Positions 1 to 12,062 of a DNA stretch of 64,000 bases are shown here, in pieces. Below the pieces are notes generated by a model. It saw only the letters and a program-made list of their open reading frames with translations, ran no database searches and was not told the DNA's origin. The translations under genes and the position numbers were made by a program. Source of the DNA: Aulostomus chinensis (taxonomy: Eukaryota; Chordata; Actinopteri; Syngnathiformes; Aulostomidae); contig JBBMOA010000002.1 of NCBI GenBank assembly GCA_037954235.1, forward strand, positions 14,575,509 to 14,639,508, in the 5' to 3' direction. Each line of letters starts with the position of its first letter. Position 1 is the stretch's first letter.

Positions 1-73
1 GGATGCCAGTGTGACTCCTCTATTGTCTCAGTGTAACTGTTGCATTTTTCTCAATGTTGCTCTTTTTTGACAG

Positions 74-3000
74 GTGGCCTACCAGAATGACCCAGAGGGG
101 GCGCTGATCCAGTTTGCCTCTCCAGATGAGGCCAAGCGGGCCATGCAGAGCACTGAGGCTGTTCTCAACAACCGCTTTATTAGGGTGCACTGGTTTCGTG
201 AGAATGGAGGTGAAGGAGCGGGTCAGGGCCAGACTCACTCACAGCAGCAGCTGCAACCACAGCCTTCCATGGTATCACCTCTGACTTTGTATCATGAGTA
301 GAAAATATTTGGTTGTGACTTCAGCAGTGTTACAACATGGTTTCTGGTCAACTGATCATTACAAGAAAGCTAGAAGTCACCGAGCCTCAGATCTCTTAAC
401 ATTCACTCTGATCACTCAAACTGATTGACGTCTCCTTTGATACTCAGCAGCCCTCAGCGACATCTCTGAAGCAGTCGGTGAAAGACCGCCTTGGCCCCCT
501 GCTCCCTGCGAACTCTGAGCCTTCTCAGGATTCCAGCATTGCCTCTCAGGTGTGTGTGGGTGATAAAGAGGATGATATTTCCTCCATAGGCTCGTCACAT
601 TCTGCATAATCTATGCATAACTTTTTTTGTTTCCTCATGGATGCAGAATCCTGCTAAAGTGTCAGTGAAGGACCGTTTGGGTTTCTCTGCCAAACCAGCA
701 GCTCCTGTGGAGAAGGTACATGTGCACTCACACGAGTGTTACAACATTTAATTGCTGTAGTATTTCTGTCCCTGTTCCAGGTTAAATAAACGATTCTCTC
801 ATGGGATCACATTTCTCCTTTTCAGGTGTTTTCAACCTCCATGGGCCTCACAAAGACTGTATACAATCCTGCAGCTCTCAAAGCTGTCCAGAAAACCACA
901 GAAGAAGCCCTGAAGAAGAAACAGGTGAGAGCACAAACCCAAGCATGTGAACTCGGGAGGGTTTCTGAAAATTGGCCACGTGTTAAATCTGCCAACCGGA
1001 TGATGAAATAAGCTGCAAGCAATTAACTTAGGGTTGTAACATCAGAGCAGCAGGCAGTATTTGATTGTTTCTCCATAATTCATTTCCCAGGAAGCCCTAA
1101 GACTACAGCAGGATGTAAGGAAGAAGAAACAGGAAATACTGGAGAAACACATTGAAGCACAGAAGGTGAGACGCCCCTGAATATAGACTGAAGGTTTGAT
1201 CACCTGTCTGATAGAGATTTAAAAAGACAGTGCACCAGTGGCCTGACTGTTAACCCAGGGGATTTGTGCCATATTTGTTTTTCATAAAAGCATGGAATTT
1301 ACTGCAGTTGTGGGATGATCTCTGCTAGGGCTGGTTTGAAGGCTGTGTGACTCCCTGACTTATTTATTATTTTTATGAACCTCAAAACTGCTGTGCTCTT
1401 TACTTTCAAACACATTGTGGCTTTGTGCATGAAGTTCTCCGCTGAAGGAATAAAATCCATCTGTTGTGATTCTCTAAACCTCTTCCCTCAACTTCTTCAG
1501 CTCCTGATCTCCAAGCTTGAGAAGAACAAAACGATCAAAGCTGAGGATAAAGCCAAGATCATGGAAACACTGGGTACTTTAACTAAAAGCATCACCAAAC
1601 TACAAGAGGAGATCAAAGGCATCTCAGGCAGCAGCACCCCACTCCGCACCGCCAAGAGCAAGGCCCAGGTAATACCCTGTCCTCAGAGCTCGCACAGGAA
1701 ACACGCTGTTGTTTCCAGCTGATTCGAGGTTGCCTTTCAAGTGTTTTGTGATAGACTCAGTATCACTTTGTGTTGATGTCACTGTTACATAACATCTTGT
1801 GAAAAGGAATCAAGCATTTGAAGCAGTTGCATGAATTTATTTACCAAACTATTAACTTTTTTTTCTCCTGTCAGGCTCAGAAGGAGCTGCTGGATGCAGA
1901 GCTGGACCTGTACAAGAAGTCTCAGGCCGGGGAGGACACTGCTCTGTTGAAGATCAAGTACACTCAGCTGCAGATTGAGGTATTCAGTGGCTCAGATGAA
2001 AGAAAAGGGCTCCTCATGCTTGAGACCAGTTGCTGTGTTGGTTATGCATCAGCCACTTGGGGGCACTCACGCTCTTATATCTATGAATGATACTGTCCAG
2101 TTTGTCTCAACCATTCTATTTTTTCATGTATGTGTGTGTGTGTATGTGTATGCACATGTGTATATATACGTTAATATGTATATGCATATATATTTATATA
2201 AGTATGTATGTTTTTCTATTTATGTGTATACATGTATGTGTGCTTTAAATTTTGACCAAGTGTAATCAGATATCTGTGCTCCTTTTTATTTTCTCTGTAT
2301 TTGCTTTGCTTCTGTCCAGGCAGCTAAAAGGGGACTCCTATCACCTGGACGAGGCCGTGGGGCCCCTGTTCGAGGCCGTGGTGCTCCCAGGGCCAGGGGA
2401 CGCGGTACTAGAGGGCGAGGAAGAGGCGTTCCACTGCATGCAGTCGTGGACCATCGACCACGAGCGCTGGAGATATCTGGTTTCACTGAATCAGAGAGAG
2501 TGGACTTGCTCCCACACTTTGCTGTAAGTCATTTTGTAACTGTAGCATTTGGAAGAATAGATTTGATCTGAATGAGCGTTTGATAGTTTTTGATGTCTTA
2601 GATGATGTTTTTATCCGATGGCATTAACCCCCATAAATAGAACTGTTGAAAAATGAACATTGCCGTGTTGGTAACTTATGACATGAATATAATGTAGAAT
2701 GGTCCCATTGTGTTGGAATTGTGTGGCTGCGAGTATTCAGACTTTTACTTTACGTTCACGTTATTCACAACTATAAAAGCAGAAGAATAACTACAACCAG
2801 CAACAGTAAAGACTGAAAACATGTATTGGCAGCTCCTCTTCACACACACTAAGGGGGACAGTTCTCCAGGGCAGCACTGCTGTTGAATTCTGGGCACCTT
2901 AAAACAGAGATTATCACCCAGGATTCGTAACGTGGTAGCTCACTAGGTTACTGGCAGCTACTAATGCAAATTAAGATTCCTGTCGGTAATTACAAAGATT

Positions 3001-5303
3001 TAATTTTTGTTTGTGAAGTGACAAAAAAAAAAATAGAAAAAAATGTGTTCCCATTTTGAAGCAATTTGGAGAAATAGAAGATTGCCAGATCGCTGAAAGC
3101 AACCTATCTGCAGTCATCACTTACCGGACAAGAGCAGAGGCGGAGCAGGTGAGTCACTTAATCAAGTGGGGGGGGGGGGGGTGTTCTGTTTTGTACTGTA
3201 ATACAGGAGACCCCACAAGCTGTTTGTCACGATTCTGGACATGTTTTACTACGTGTCTAAACTTGTTTTCACCCTCTACTCATTGTATTGTGTCCAACCG
3301 TAGGCGGCTCTTCATGGAGTGAAGTTGAACAACCAGAGTTTACACCTGGCTTGGCATAAGCCTGTCAAAACTCTCAGTACTGCTGATGCTGATGAGGCTG
3401 AACCAGAGGAGGATGAGGTTTGTGGGCATTTCCTGATACAGAAGCAATTTTTGGTCGGTAGATCCGGTTCTGATTAGCTGCGATCGGGGTCTGGTAGGTC
3501 TGTCTACTTTAGGAGTATTGAGGAGATATTCTCATCACTAGGTGTCTCAACCTCACAAAGATCCTCCAGAATGCAGAAAGAGCCAGCCGTGTATATTTAG
3601 CTTGAAGCCAATGGAGACTGATGGCTAACAACAAAACCATCAAAAATAGCCAGTGTAGATGTTTTGCACCCGAGGTGTTGCCTTGATAACATCGTGAGTC
3701 TTGGTTGGATGTTTTACCATCATCATGTGATCATCAACTACGAATGGCAAAGATGCCTTCAAGTTCTATTCAGTAATCACCTCCCGCTACGAGCAGTCGC
3801 AGAGCTCTTCCAAATATTTGGATAATGTAAAAGTGAAGTACCTCCCTACCCTGTACTAGTTTTTACTGGAATCGAAGACTCATGAGAAAACACCCAGTGG
3901 GACTCAAACAAGATGGCTGATGTTGAGTCAAGAAAGATGAGATAACACCTCAGACCCGGCAAAGGAACTCTGAACCAGTCCAAGCCAAGATGAGAGCAGA
4001 AGCCCCAGGACTCGTCAACAACAAGGAGGAAAAAGGAGTTGTGCTGGAAGAGAGAGAGAGAGACAAGTTATCATGAAAGAGCCATAAAAAGCCTTAACAA
4101 TATAACTGAAGATCACCGAGCCTCAGAGCGGTATCAACACTACTCCCAGCATTCCTGAACACCAGGAGGCAGCACCTACAGTCACACATTTCACAGAGAT
4201 CATGGAGCCTCCAAGTTGAGAAGTAGCAAAGAAATCCAAAAGTGCATGTTTGCATCTATGCTGATATGCTAAAAAAAAAAAAAAAAGACCTTTGACCCTC
4301 AACACAGACTGCCACATTCAGGAACATCTGAATAGGCGAAATTATAGACATTATTAGATCAAGGACCTAATTGTCAAGATCTCCCATAATAGGAAATGTG
4401 ATGGCTGGCTGGATCCTAGAAGTGCAGATGTTGCTGGGTTAGAATATTTGCTCCTGGAATCGCCGTCATCATAGAGTTGTGCATTGAGTAGAATGGTCCC
4501 TTTTGGGTGGTGTGGTTAACGTCAGAGGTCATTGAGCAGCGTTCAAAACTCTGTAGAAGGTCCAACAGCTGCATGGGTCCCTCAGAGTCTCACTGTCAGG
4601 GAACATTGATGAAATCTCACCGCAGTGTCATCCGTATCTGAGGAGACTCCATTCTCATGAAGGTTGTCATGGAGCGGACGATGTGGAAAACAGCTGACGT
4701 ACCTTGATGCATCCAGCTCAAGCGATGCTCATCAATACCATCACTCGCATGCACGCGTTACTGTCACATCTCTGAACCACTAGAAGCCACTGAGGCTTTA
4801 GTCAAGCTGGGACGTCCCAGTCAGGGCAGTCAACGGTATCGAGTGCAGCACCTCCACAAGACTCAGGGGGAAAGTCACCCACTGGCTCAGATCCAAGATC
4901 AAGAAACAGAAATAAAAATGTATGCGTACTCACAATGTAAAAAGGGTGAATTTTTAATATTTTTTGACTAAGTGGATTTACCCTGGTTAAAAACCACTCA
5001 TGCAGGTGGGTATGCACAGTCAGAAGGGGGTGCAAGTTTACCATATCAAAGAGAAACCTTAATGTGTTGCACTTAGAAAACATAAGATGGAGCCATTACA
5101 CACAACAGAATACGGCATCCTCACTTGACCCTTGCACAGCAGGATTAGTCTCTGAATATACTGCAAAAGTGTCCATTGCTGACGCTACAATTTGTCCTGT
5201 ATTTTTCAACCAGTACCCGGAAGAGTCTCTGAGCGATGACGCGTTGCTGCAGGACGATGATGAGGAAGAAGATGACAACGAGCCTCGCCCCTGGCGCAGA
5301 TGA
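74..5303 (+). CDS. rbm26: RNA-binding protein 26, 3' part (11 coding exons, 5' end outside window)
   Basis: Coding exons read from splice sites and frame: 74-271, 448-549, 647-715, 826-924, 1091-1165, 1501-1668, 1875-1979, 2320-2523, 3062-3148, 3304-3417 and 5214-5303 (TGA at 5301-5303). They give the C-terminal 436 residues. Exon 1 here holds the second half of an RRM (GALIQFASPDEAKRAM, then NNRFIRVHW). Exons 2 and 3 carry two SVKDRLG-type repeats. Exons 4-7 form a charged, helical, probably coiled-coil stretch (LLISKLEKNKTIK). Exon 8 has an RGRG-rich box followed by the start of a second RRM (VVDHRPRALEISGF) that continues through exons 9 and 10. The last exon is acidic and ends NEPRPWRR. 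RBM26 is known as a nuclear RNA-decay/PAXT-associated factor. RBM27 is the paralogue; the ISGFTESE-type second RRM and the obi1/pou4f1 neighbours favour rbm26. Every intron is phase 0. The exon 9 acceptor (TTTTGAAG) and the exon 1 donor (CCATG|GTATCA) are weak. Confidence 0.95.
3418..5213 (+). other. rbm26 last intron (1.8 kb), no gene seen
   Basis: This is the longest rbm26 intron in the window. It has a poly-A run near 4270-4286 and moderately complex unique-looking sequence between 3600 and 4800. I recognise no gene, snoRNA or named repeat in it. The 15-base string TCACCGAGCCTCAGA occurs both here (near 4113) and in the short intron near 377, which may be chance or an old repeat. Confidence 0.5.
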
Positions 5304-5830
5304 AGATCAGTGCGATGCTCCTCCCTGGAGCAGGAAGATGACCAGATGTCCTAACAGTTTTACAAGATTTCAAAGCCCGTTTATAAATCCTACAAGATGC
5401 ATTTCACCTTGTTTCGATTTCTTTTCATCTCTCACAAATGTGTAATTTGCAGAACCATGTGAAAGTTTGATTCTTTTTAATGTGTACCAGATGCAACAAT
5501 GTTTTTCTTAATGCTCTTAATGTAGAAATGTATTTTCTTTGTTTTGTTTTTTTGTTGGTTTTTTTTTTGCTTCTCAGAACACAAATAGTTTTGTCTGGAC
5601 ATGTGACAGCTTTTTTTTTTTGAAGTTTTGGTTGACGAAAACAAACCCTGTGTTGTAATTTAACTGAATGGCAGACTAGATTTTGCAGACCTGCTTTAGG
5701 TTGACTGGTTACATGCTCATGTAAATATTTTATGTCTGAGTTTAAATGATTTGTACGAAAGCTTGGCTTCTCAGTTCTTGGCTTTATTTTGAATTGTATA
5801 AAAAATAAAGAATTGAAATGGTCTGGAAAC
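5304..5830 (+). other. rbm26: rbm26 3' UTR
   Basis: AT-rich, T-tract-rich sequence following the rbm26 stop codon, closed by an AATAAA at 5804-5809. No conserved reading frame is visible; minus-strand frames here are translations of poly-T/poly-A runs. Confidence 0.7.
5804..5809 (+). terminator. rbm26 proximal poly(A) signal
   Basis: Canonical AATAAA about 500 bases after the stop codon, followed by TG-containing sequence. A second signal, ATTAAA at 6286-6291, could serve a longer or alternative 3' end. Confidence 0.6.
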
Positions 5831-6189
5831 AAACTGCCCCTCCAAAAAAAAAAAAAAATCAAAGGGATAAAAGAATGAAAATGTGGCAGTAAAAAAAAAA
5901 CCCCAACAGTTCTTTTGAAGGAACTGAAAAAGACCATTTCAAAAAAACAAAAAAAAACCTTCCTATTCACCCAAAGAGCAAATATCCTAAACAATCCTTC
6001 ATCCACCAACCCGGTCCTGGCCTGGTAAGGTAACTTGTGAACCCGCACGCTCAGGTAGGGACACTACATCAAATGATACAGCCTTTTGGAAGAGATTCTT
6101 TGTGTCCTACAGCATCACTTATTTGTGTGAGTTGACCTCAAATACTCACTTTGCAAAGAGTAACGTGATTGTTTTCTGTTTTTTTGCAG

Positions 6190-6300
6190 GTGTGTGTCAG
6201 CGGAATCTACCTGAGGCCTCAATGTGCAGCATTTTAATATTTAATCTTTTACTGTGTTTGTAAATCAATGTGTGTCAAAAAGTCAATTAAATTGAAATCG
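6190..6300 (+). other. rbm26: Candidate alternative terminal exon of rbm26
   Basis: A strong acceptor (long T-tract then GCAG at 6186-6189) opens at 6190. Joined in phase 0 to the exon ending at 3417, it would encode 15 residues, VCVSGIYLRPQCAAF, then TAA, replacing the acidic tail. Alternatively, a donor CTCAG|GTAGGG at 6055 would make a 135-base intron inside a long 3' UTR. ATTAAA at 6286-6291 could end the transcript. This rests on splice-site reading only. Confidence 0.3.
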
Positions 6301-7408
6301 ATTGAAATATTTGTTGTTCTTGACGATTGAGGGTCTGATGCGAGTGTTTTACCCTGGGCTTTGACGGCATTGAGGGGTTTCATGAAGCCTCCACATTAGA
6401 CGACCATCTCTTCCATTCTTATTAATGCAACTCAACAACAAATCTAGTCAACATTTCTTCACACGGTCACTCGAGGATGAACTGGAAAGGTTTTTGAGGG
6501 TGAAAGGTCACTGACAAGTACGCAATGCAGATGCATAATCCTGTGATTTGTATTTCTATGTTTGTTTGTACCTTTTTTTTATGTGACAGTTGAAACAAGA
6601 ACTTTCCACTCCTAAGAGGAGAACCACACTGTCTGAATGACATTTATTAAAGGACTACTGGAAAAATAAATACAGACATTTGTCCTGTTGGAAGACGCTG
6701 GATTTTCTTACTTAACATAAAGAACAGTAGAGAAAAGGTTTTCGGATCATGAAACATTTACAGAATTGTTAAAATTCACAGTTTGTACAAATTTTGTAAC
6801 CTTAAGGAATTTTTCAAAATAATTTCCTGCTCCATAATGTAATGCTGTTGATTCTTCAACATGCTCACAGTGGATCCCTGATAGTTGTCACTGAACAACT
6901 GTGTGGTGTAGTTGTATCTGCTTTGCAACCAGCTCATTTCAAGCTACTGATATTTTACAGTCAGAATTGTGGTTATATTTCATTTGAAAGTTTGCATGGG
7001 AATTAAATCTTGAGCCCCTGAAATAAAATCCCATTCAGAGTTTAAAATGAAATAAAAGTATGTAGCATTCTGTTAATGTTTCTCTTTGAAAATATTTTAC
7101 AGTTCATAGATAAATGAATAGGCGAAGGCGAGATAAATAGACGAACACTCTTCATCCCTGCTAGCCTGCTAAATTGAACTATCTAGCTAAAATCAGGAGA
7201 AACTACAAACACATTTTAGTTTAATATATGCTACTTAAACACCATTGACCAATTTTGCCTGGTAATATTGCCAAAATTGCTGCTGTGTGCAAGATAATCA
7301 TTGTGCATGTGATGGAAGAATACTGGATTTATACCGTTTGTATAAATTAGTCCAAAATGTCCTGTTCATTCTAATTAATTTCATATACTCCTGCTATTTA
7401 CCATAAAT
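6301..7408. other. Intergenic, no gene seen
   Basis: AT-rich sequence after rbm26 with short frames only. An AATAAA at 6665-6670 has no supported transcript. Nothing recognised. Confidence 0.5.
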
Positions 7409-7421
7409 CCCCATGGAAACC

Positions 7422-7799
7422 CATCCATCCATCCATCCATCCATCCATTTTCTCCCTCTTAACCTGTTAAGGGTCGTGGGGGGGTGGAGCCTATCCCAGC
7501 AGCCTTCAGGTGAGAGGCGGGGTTCACCCTGGACAGGTCACCAGTCCATCACAGGACCAACACATAGAGACAGACAACCATTCACACTCACAGTCACACC
7601 TACGGTCAATTTAGAGTATCAATCAGCCTCGTCCCCTCTTGATGTCTTTGGACTGTGGGAGGAAGCTGGAGTACCAGAGAGAACCCACACAGGAACAGGG
7701 AGAACATGGAGACTCACACAGAAAGATCCTGTGATGGAGCTGGGACTGGAACCTGGAACCTTCTAGCGGTGAGGCAGCACTGCACCTCCCCCAGCCCTC
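7422..7799 (-). mobile_element. tRNA-headed SINE-like retroposon, copy 1
   Basis: The element reads on the minus strand. Its head lies near 7799, with GGTTCCAGTCCC as a decayed B-box-like segment, then a body shared with copy 2 (CTCCATGTTCTCCCTGTTCC and GTCACACCTACGG on the opposite strands), ending in a (CCATC/ATGG)n tail at 7422-7449. It is flanked by a perfect 13-base direct repeat, CCCCATGGAAACC, at 7409-7421 and 7800-7812, which is direct evidence of target-site duplication. Part of the tRNA-like head (the A-box side) is missing compared with copy 2. The family name is uncertain; similar repeats are very common in fish genomes. Confidence 0.85.
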
Positions 7800-10427
7800 C
7801 CCCATGGAAACCAACTCTTGAGCTTAACTTTCCATGGGAAAAGTATGGAAAGTTTTCACACATTTCCTGGAAACTTTCCTCCCCTTTGTAACATGACTTT
7901 ATCTGTCCAGACTTAAAACACATTTGCAACACTCAAGACCCCAAACAGAGGAAGATGGAGTCACATGACAAGTCAACATATCTTCACTTATATTTGAGAA
8001 ACACACAGAAACACAACCACACAGCAAACAAAACTCTTTGCTTACTTCAAACCAAGAGATAATTTAGGGTGTATTTAGGTGCAGGCAAACGGGACCCCTG
8101 CTTTGCGTGAGGGGCCACTCTGCACCTGCTGAGGGGCTCCACAGCGCAGCTCCCACAATCCCTCAGCCTGGAATGAGAGGACAGATAACCCAATCAGTGA
8201 GGAGCAGTTCAAGTGTTGCAGGGCCTCCTCTGGTGCCTGTCAGGCTCACAGAGATAATTGTGAGGAATCAGATTTGCTTTTCTACAATATTTGCTTTGTA
8301 TCTTTGAAGCATATTACCTCCCTGCACTGCCATCAAAAATACCCCCCCCCCCCCCCATCCCTATGTGTCTCAGTGTTAAAGCCTCCCCCCCACCATCTCA
8401 TTTACCTACTGTGGTGGCACCACACACCAGAGGGAGCGGTAGGAGGGTGGAGGGTCACTGTGGCGGGATGTGATGTTTGTGTGGGCTGAAGTTAGCTGCT
8501 CTGTGTGAGCTCAGGAAATATGAGCTAACACGTTTACAGCATCGGCGTTATCTGTTTTAGACGTCTGTCTGTCAAAGAGACGAATGGCATGGTACTTTTA
8601 CCGGAATTCAACAATTTTATTTTTTTGCTTTTGTTTGAAATTGAATGCATGTCTCCCAGAAAGAAAAGATTCTCGTCTTCAAACTTTTATTTTGCTGAAA
8701 ATGATAGCAGTTTCTTATGAAGCCCCTTGGGGGTGGGGGTGGGGGGGCTGGAGAAGTCGGTCATATAGATGCGCAACAACTAACGCACAACATTATTTTC
8801 ATGTATTTATTCAGCTTCATTTGAATATTATTTCAAAAACAACAAGCCATTTAATACCAATTACAACTGAACCGATTTGGTCGAATCACGCTTGTAAAAT
8901 CCATCCGCACGTCATCCGTGCTTCAGCAGATCTTTGGTCACTAACGGTGTATCACTCAGCCCTTTAAGGTGAAGGGTAAGCGAGGTGTGTTGGTGACCCC
9001 TCCTCCCACCCTGCTCCTTGCCCCTGTTGCAGCGATGCCAGCTCTCTGTAAAGCCATTAATATTTGATGTGATCATGGGCCTCCATAAGCAAATTTCAGT
9101 CCCCAGCAAGTTGAGCCAAAGCATGATTAATTTAGTGTTTATACCCCGACAACCCTTTAAACAACACACGGGCCCCTGGCCACAAAGCGAAGCGCAGTTT
9201 GAGACAAAAGTAGCAGTCCCCTAAATCATAATCAGCACACTCATTCAGTATCATTTGAGTTTGGGGACGTTTTTTTTCTGTAACAGCAGCCGGTGTGGAT
9301 GCTCTGTAGTAAGGCTTCACCTGTGTTACGTAAAGGAATCTTTTATTATCAGTCTGCTGAGAGGCCTAATAACGCCCTCCCTCCTCCTCAGTTTGTCTGT
9401 TTTGTGGACTTGTTGACAGGAAATACTGCTGTGTTAGACTCAGCGAAGGCTTTTCACCCCCTGATGGACCACGGACCCTCACTAACCCTGCCAGCAGGGG
9501 AATGTCATCAATAAATCACGACACCGCTGCCCCCCAAACCTGCAGATCACAATAAATCTGCTTCCTCTAATCGAGTTACAGCTTGAAATATGCCGCGGAT
9601 GCTTGGAGCCGCAACTCAGACCATTTATGTTGTTCATACGTGTGATTCTTGTTTAGTTTTTCATTTTTGGCAGCGTTTTCCTCATTTGTACGCATGGTGT
9701 GTATTACATTTGGATGTTTTCTCTTTCAATAAGAGCCCATATTGCATTGAGAAATTATTTATGCATAAAAGTCTAATTTGTTTACAGGATCCAGCATTGA
9801 GTTGAAGGAAATATTTCCCCCAAGATACGCAAACTACTCTCTGCTCTTGTTGAGACAGAGGGGTGTCCAGAGTGGCACCGGCTACCCCTCATATCTTGGG
9901 CCACTTTTGATCAAGTTGGGCTGGAAAAAGTAGCATGGATGGGTTTATATTGGCCTTACTGTTGATTAAATGGCTTTTAGGTCATATACACTTCAGGGTG
10001 GGGGTGTGTGTTAAACCTAATTTGGGCTGTGAATGAGCCGTTACAGGCCCAGCACACCTCTGAAGTAGCTATCTGACTCAGTCTAGTTCTACCAGGACAC
10101 CTGACCACAGCGCTGGTAGAGGGGAACAGAGGAAGCTGCTCGTGGCTCCAGACGATGAATTTTATTGTGATCTCTCAAATGAAAACGAAGGCTCTCTCCT
10201 TTACCACATTACAATGAGTGTGTTATGGCTGTGTGTGACTGAAAATGTGATTAGAGCGTACGCTAACGTGATCACTGTACAGCTCAACTTCATTAAAGAC
10301 CACGTGGACGCGCCAGGCCCCGGCCTCACTCTCTTGCCTGTCATTGATCGCTGCAGTGATTTGCTGCGTGTAATCCAATGCTCTGTGACAGCTTGTAACT
10401 GAGGTTAAAGATGGCAATTTAATTATG

Positions 10428-10463
10428 TGTCAGAGGTCACATTAAAGTCTGACCTCTTGACCC
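10428..10463. promoter_or_regulatory. Inverted nuclear-receptor half-sites
   Basis: AGAGGTCA at 10432-10439 and its exact reverse complement TGACCTCT at 10450-10457 are separated by 10 bases. The symmetry extends outward (GTC before, TGAC after) with one extra T, and a further TTGACCCC follows. AGGTCA is the classic nuclear-receptor half-site. The wide spacing is not a standard element for a known dimer, so function is inference. Confidence 0.3.
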
Positions 10464-12000
10464 CTCAGCACAAGACCCTCTGATTAGTGACAACCTTGTG
10501 TTGTTGTTGGAACATAGAGAACAGGTCTGATCTTAGAGAGAAGGAGAGCAGATCCTTAAATGTGTTGAGATATTTCTCACTGAAGCGTCCCGTCCTGGAG
10601 GAGTTCAGCCATCATCTTCATTTATTAACATGTTTCAATAAGCAGAGAATGACACAAAACACCAGCGCATTAGTCATTATTTTCCTTAAATATACTGATT
10701 GAATACCACAAAGCCTTCCATGGGCAGTTGCTACTCTGTAACAGATGTTGAAGCAGCTTCAATAACCCTATATTAATTATTGAACACAGATGAAACAGTC
10801 ATAAGCTACCATGTAGATTCTAATGTTATTTCTCAGTTGAAGCATAAAGACGTTTCAGGAGGTGAAGCGTGGTTATCTCTTATAAACCTGTAACATCAAA
10901 CTTGTGACTTTACAACCTTTATTATGTCCTTCCTACTGGAGTCAAACTGACATCAGATGATATCAACTGGTTTCGGAGAAACCGTCTACAGACTAGATTT
11001 TCAAAGAGAAACATAGATTTATGTTTTTTCCTTTTTTTGCTTCAGCCTTTATGTAATAACGTCAGCTCAGGTGGTTACATTTGTCGGCTAAATGAGAACC
11101 ATCAGGGATGGTGCTCAGGAATTTTAAAGGAACCAAAGTCATTTATCACTTTTTATTCTTCAGATAAAATTAACGTTGCTCTTATGGTTTATGATTCTGT
11201 GAAGGACAACAAGGTACGTGTGTTGTGTTATTCGGCCCCTGGGAGCACACGCCGTTTCTATAGCGAGCCACGTATGCAAATGATGGGGCAATTGTAGATA
11301 TACAAATATGTACCCACGGTCCACGCGGCCTAATGGCCCGCCTCCCTCTGGTGAGCTCAATGGCTCATTTAGATATCTGCGTGCTTTATTGTGTGAATAA
11401 GTCACGCCTGGCTTGTTATGAGCCTCTAGGTTCCTGTTTCTGCTGTGTAGCTGAGATGTGTGGCGCTCAATTAGGCTGCCTGGCTGGCAGAGTTAACCCT
11501 TCGTATCACAGAGGCGGCCCCCACCCTCCACATCCATGCTGGGTTGGTAGAGTACAGAGTAGGTTCCAGGCAGGGATCAAAAGATCAATCCTAATACACA
11601 GCTACCTAGCTGACCCCTCAGATGTAATAAAGGCGCCATCTCTCACCCCCGGGGCCGATTCAGAGCCTCCCACCCCATGAACAAACCTGCTATCTTTAAA
11701 TTAGCTGACTTGCTTGCCCTGCAGGTAATTGCATTAGTTTATCAATGTTCAACACAATTTATTACTCACAGCGGTCGGCTCCTGGTGTTAATGTCCACTG
11801 TGAGGAAGCTTCTTTGTGTGAGAGTGCGTCTCCTTGCAAGTGAAGTAAACACACCAACACATAAAGGAGTGAAGAGACAATTTATTGGTTTGATCTTAAT
11901 GGTAACCAAGATCTTGTCTGTGCATCTTTGGACCCTGATTAGAACGTCACATTTCAGCCCCCCACCATGATGAGGGACTCATATCATTCATGGATGACCT

Positions 12001-12033
12001 CGCCGCCGCCGCCGCCGCCACCGCCGCCGCCAC
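12001..12033. repeat. (CGC)n trinucleotide repeat
   Basis: About 11 GC-rich triplets with one CCA interruption, outside any supported gene. Confidence 0.9.
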
Positions 12034-12062
12034 TCATGACAGTCCTGACACTTGTGCTCAAA

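Larger units (their letters stand above)
7813..12062. other. Intergenic with candidate conserved elements, no gene seen
   Basis: No supported coding region. It contains a C15 run (8342-8356), a (G)n-rich patch near 8725-8750 and long stretches of complex, repeat-poor sequence (about 9000-9250, 10190-10480, 11190-11760) with homeodomain cores and other motif-like strings. These are the kind of sequence usually found as conserved non-coding elements near developmental genes, but conservation cannot be judged from one sequence. Confidence 0.4.

Noticed and set aside
5425..6048. 207-residue minus-strand frame
   Set aside because: Lies over the rbm26 3' UTR and is made of translated poly-A/poly-T runs (Phe/Lys-rich); no domain or splice context.
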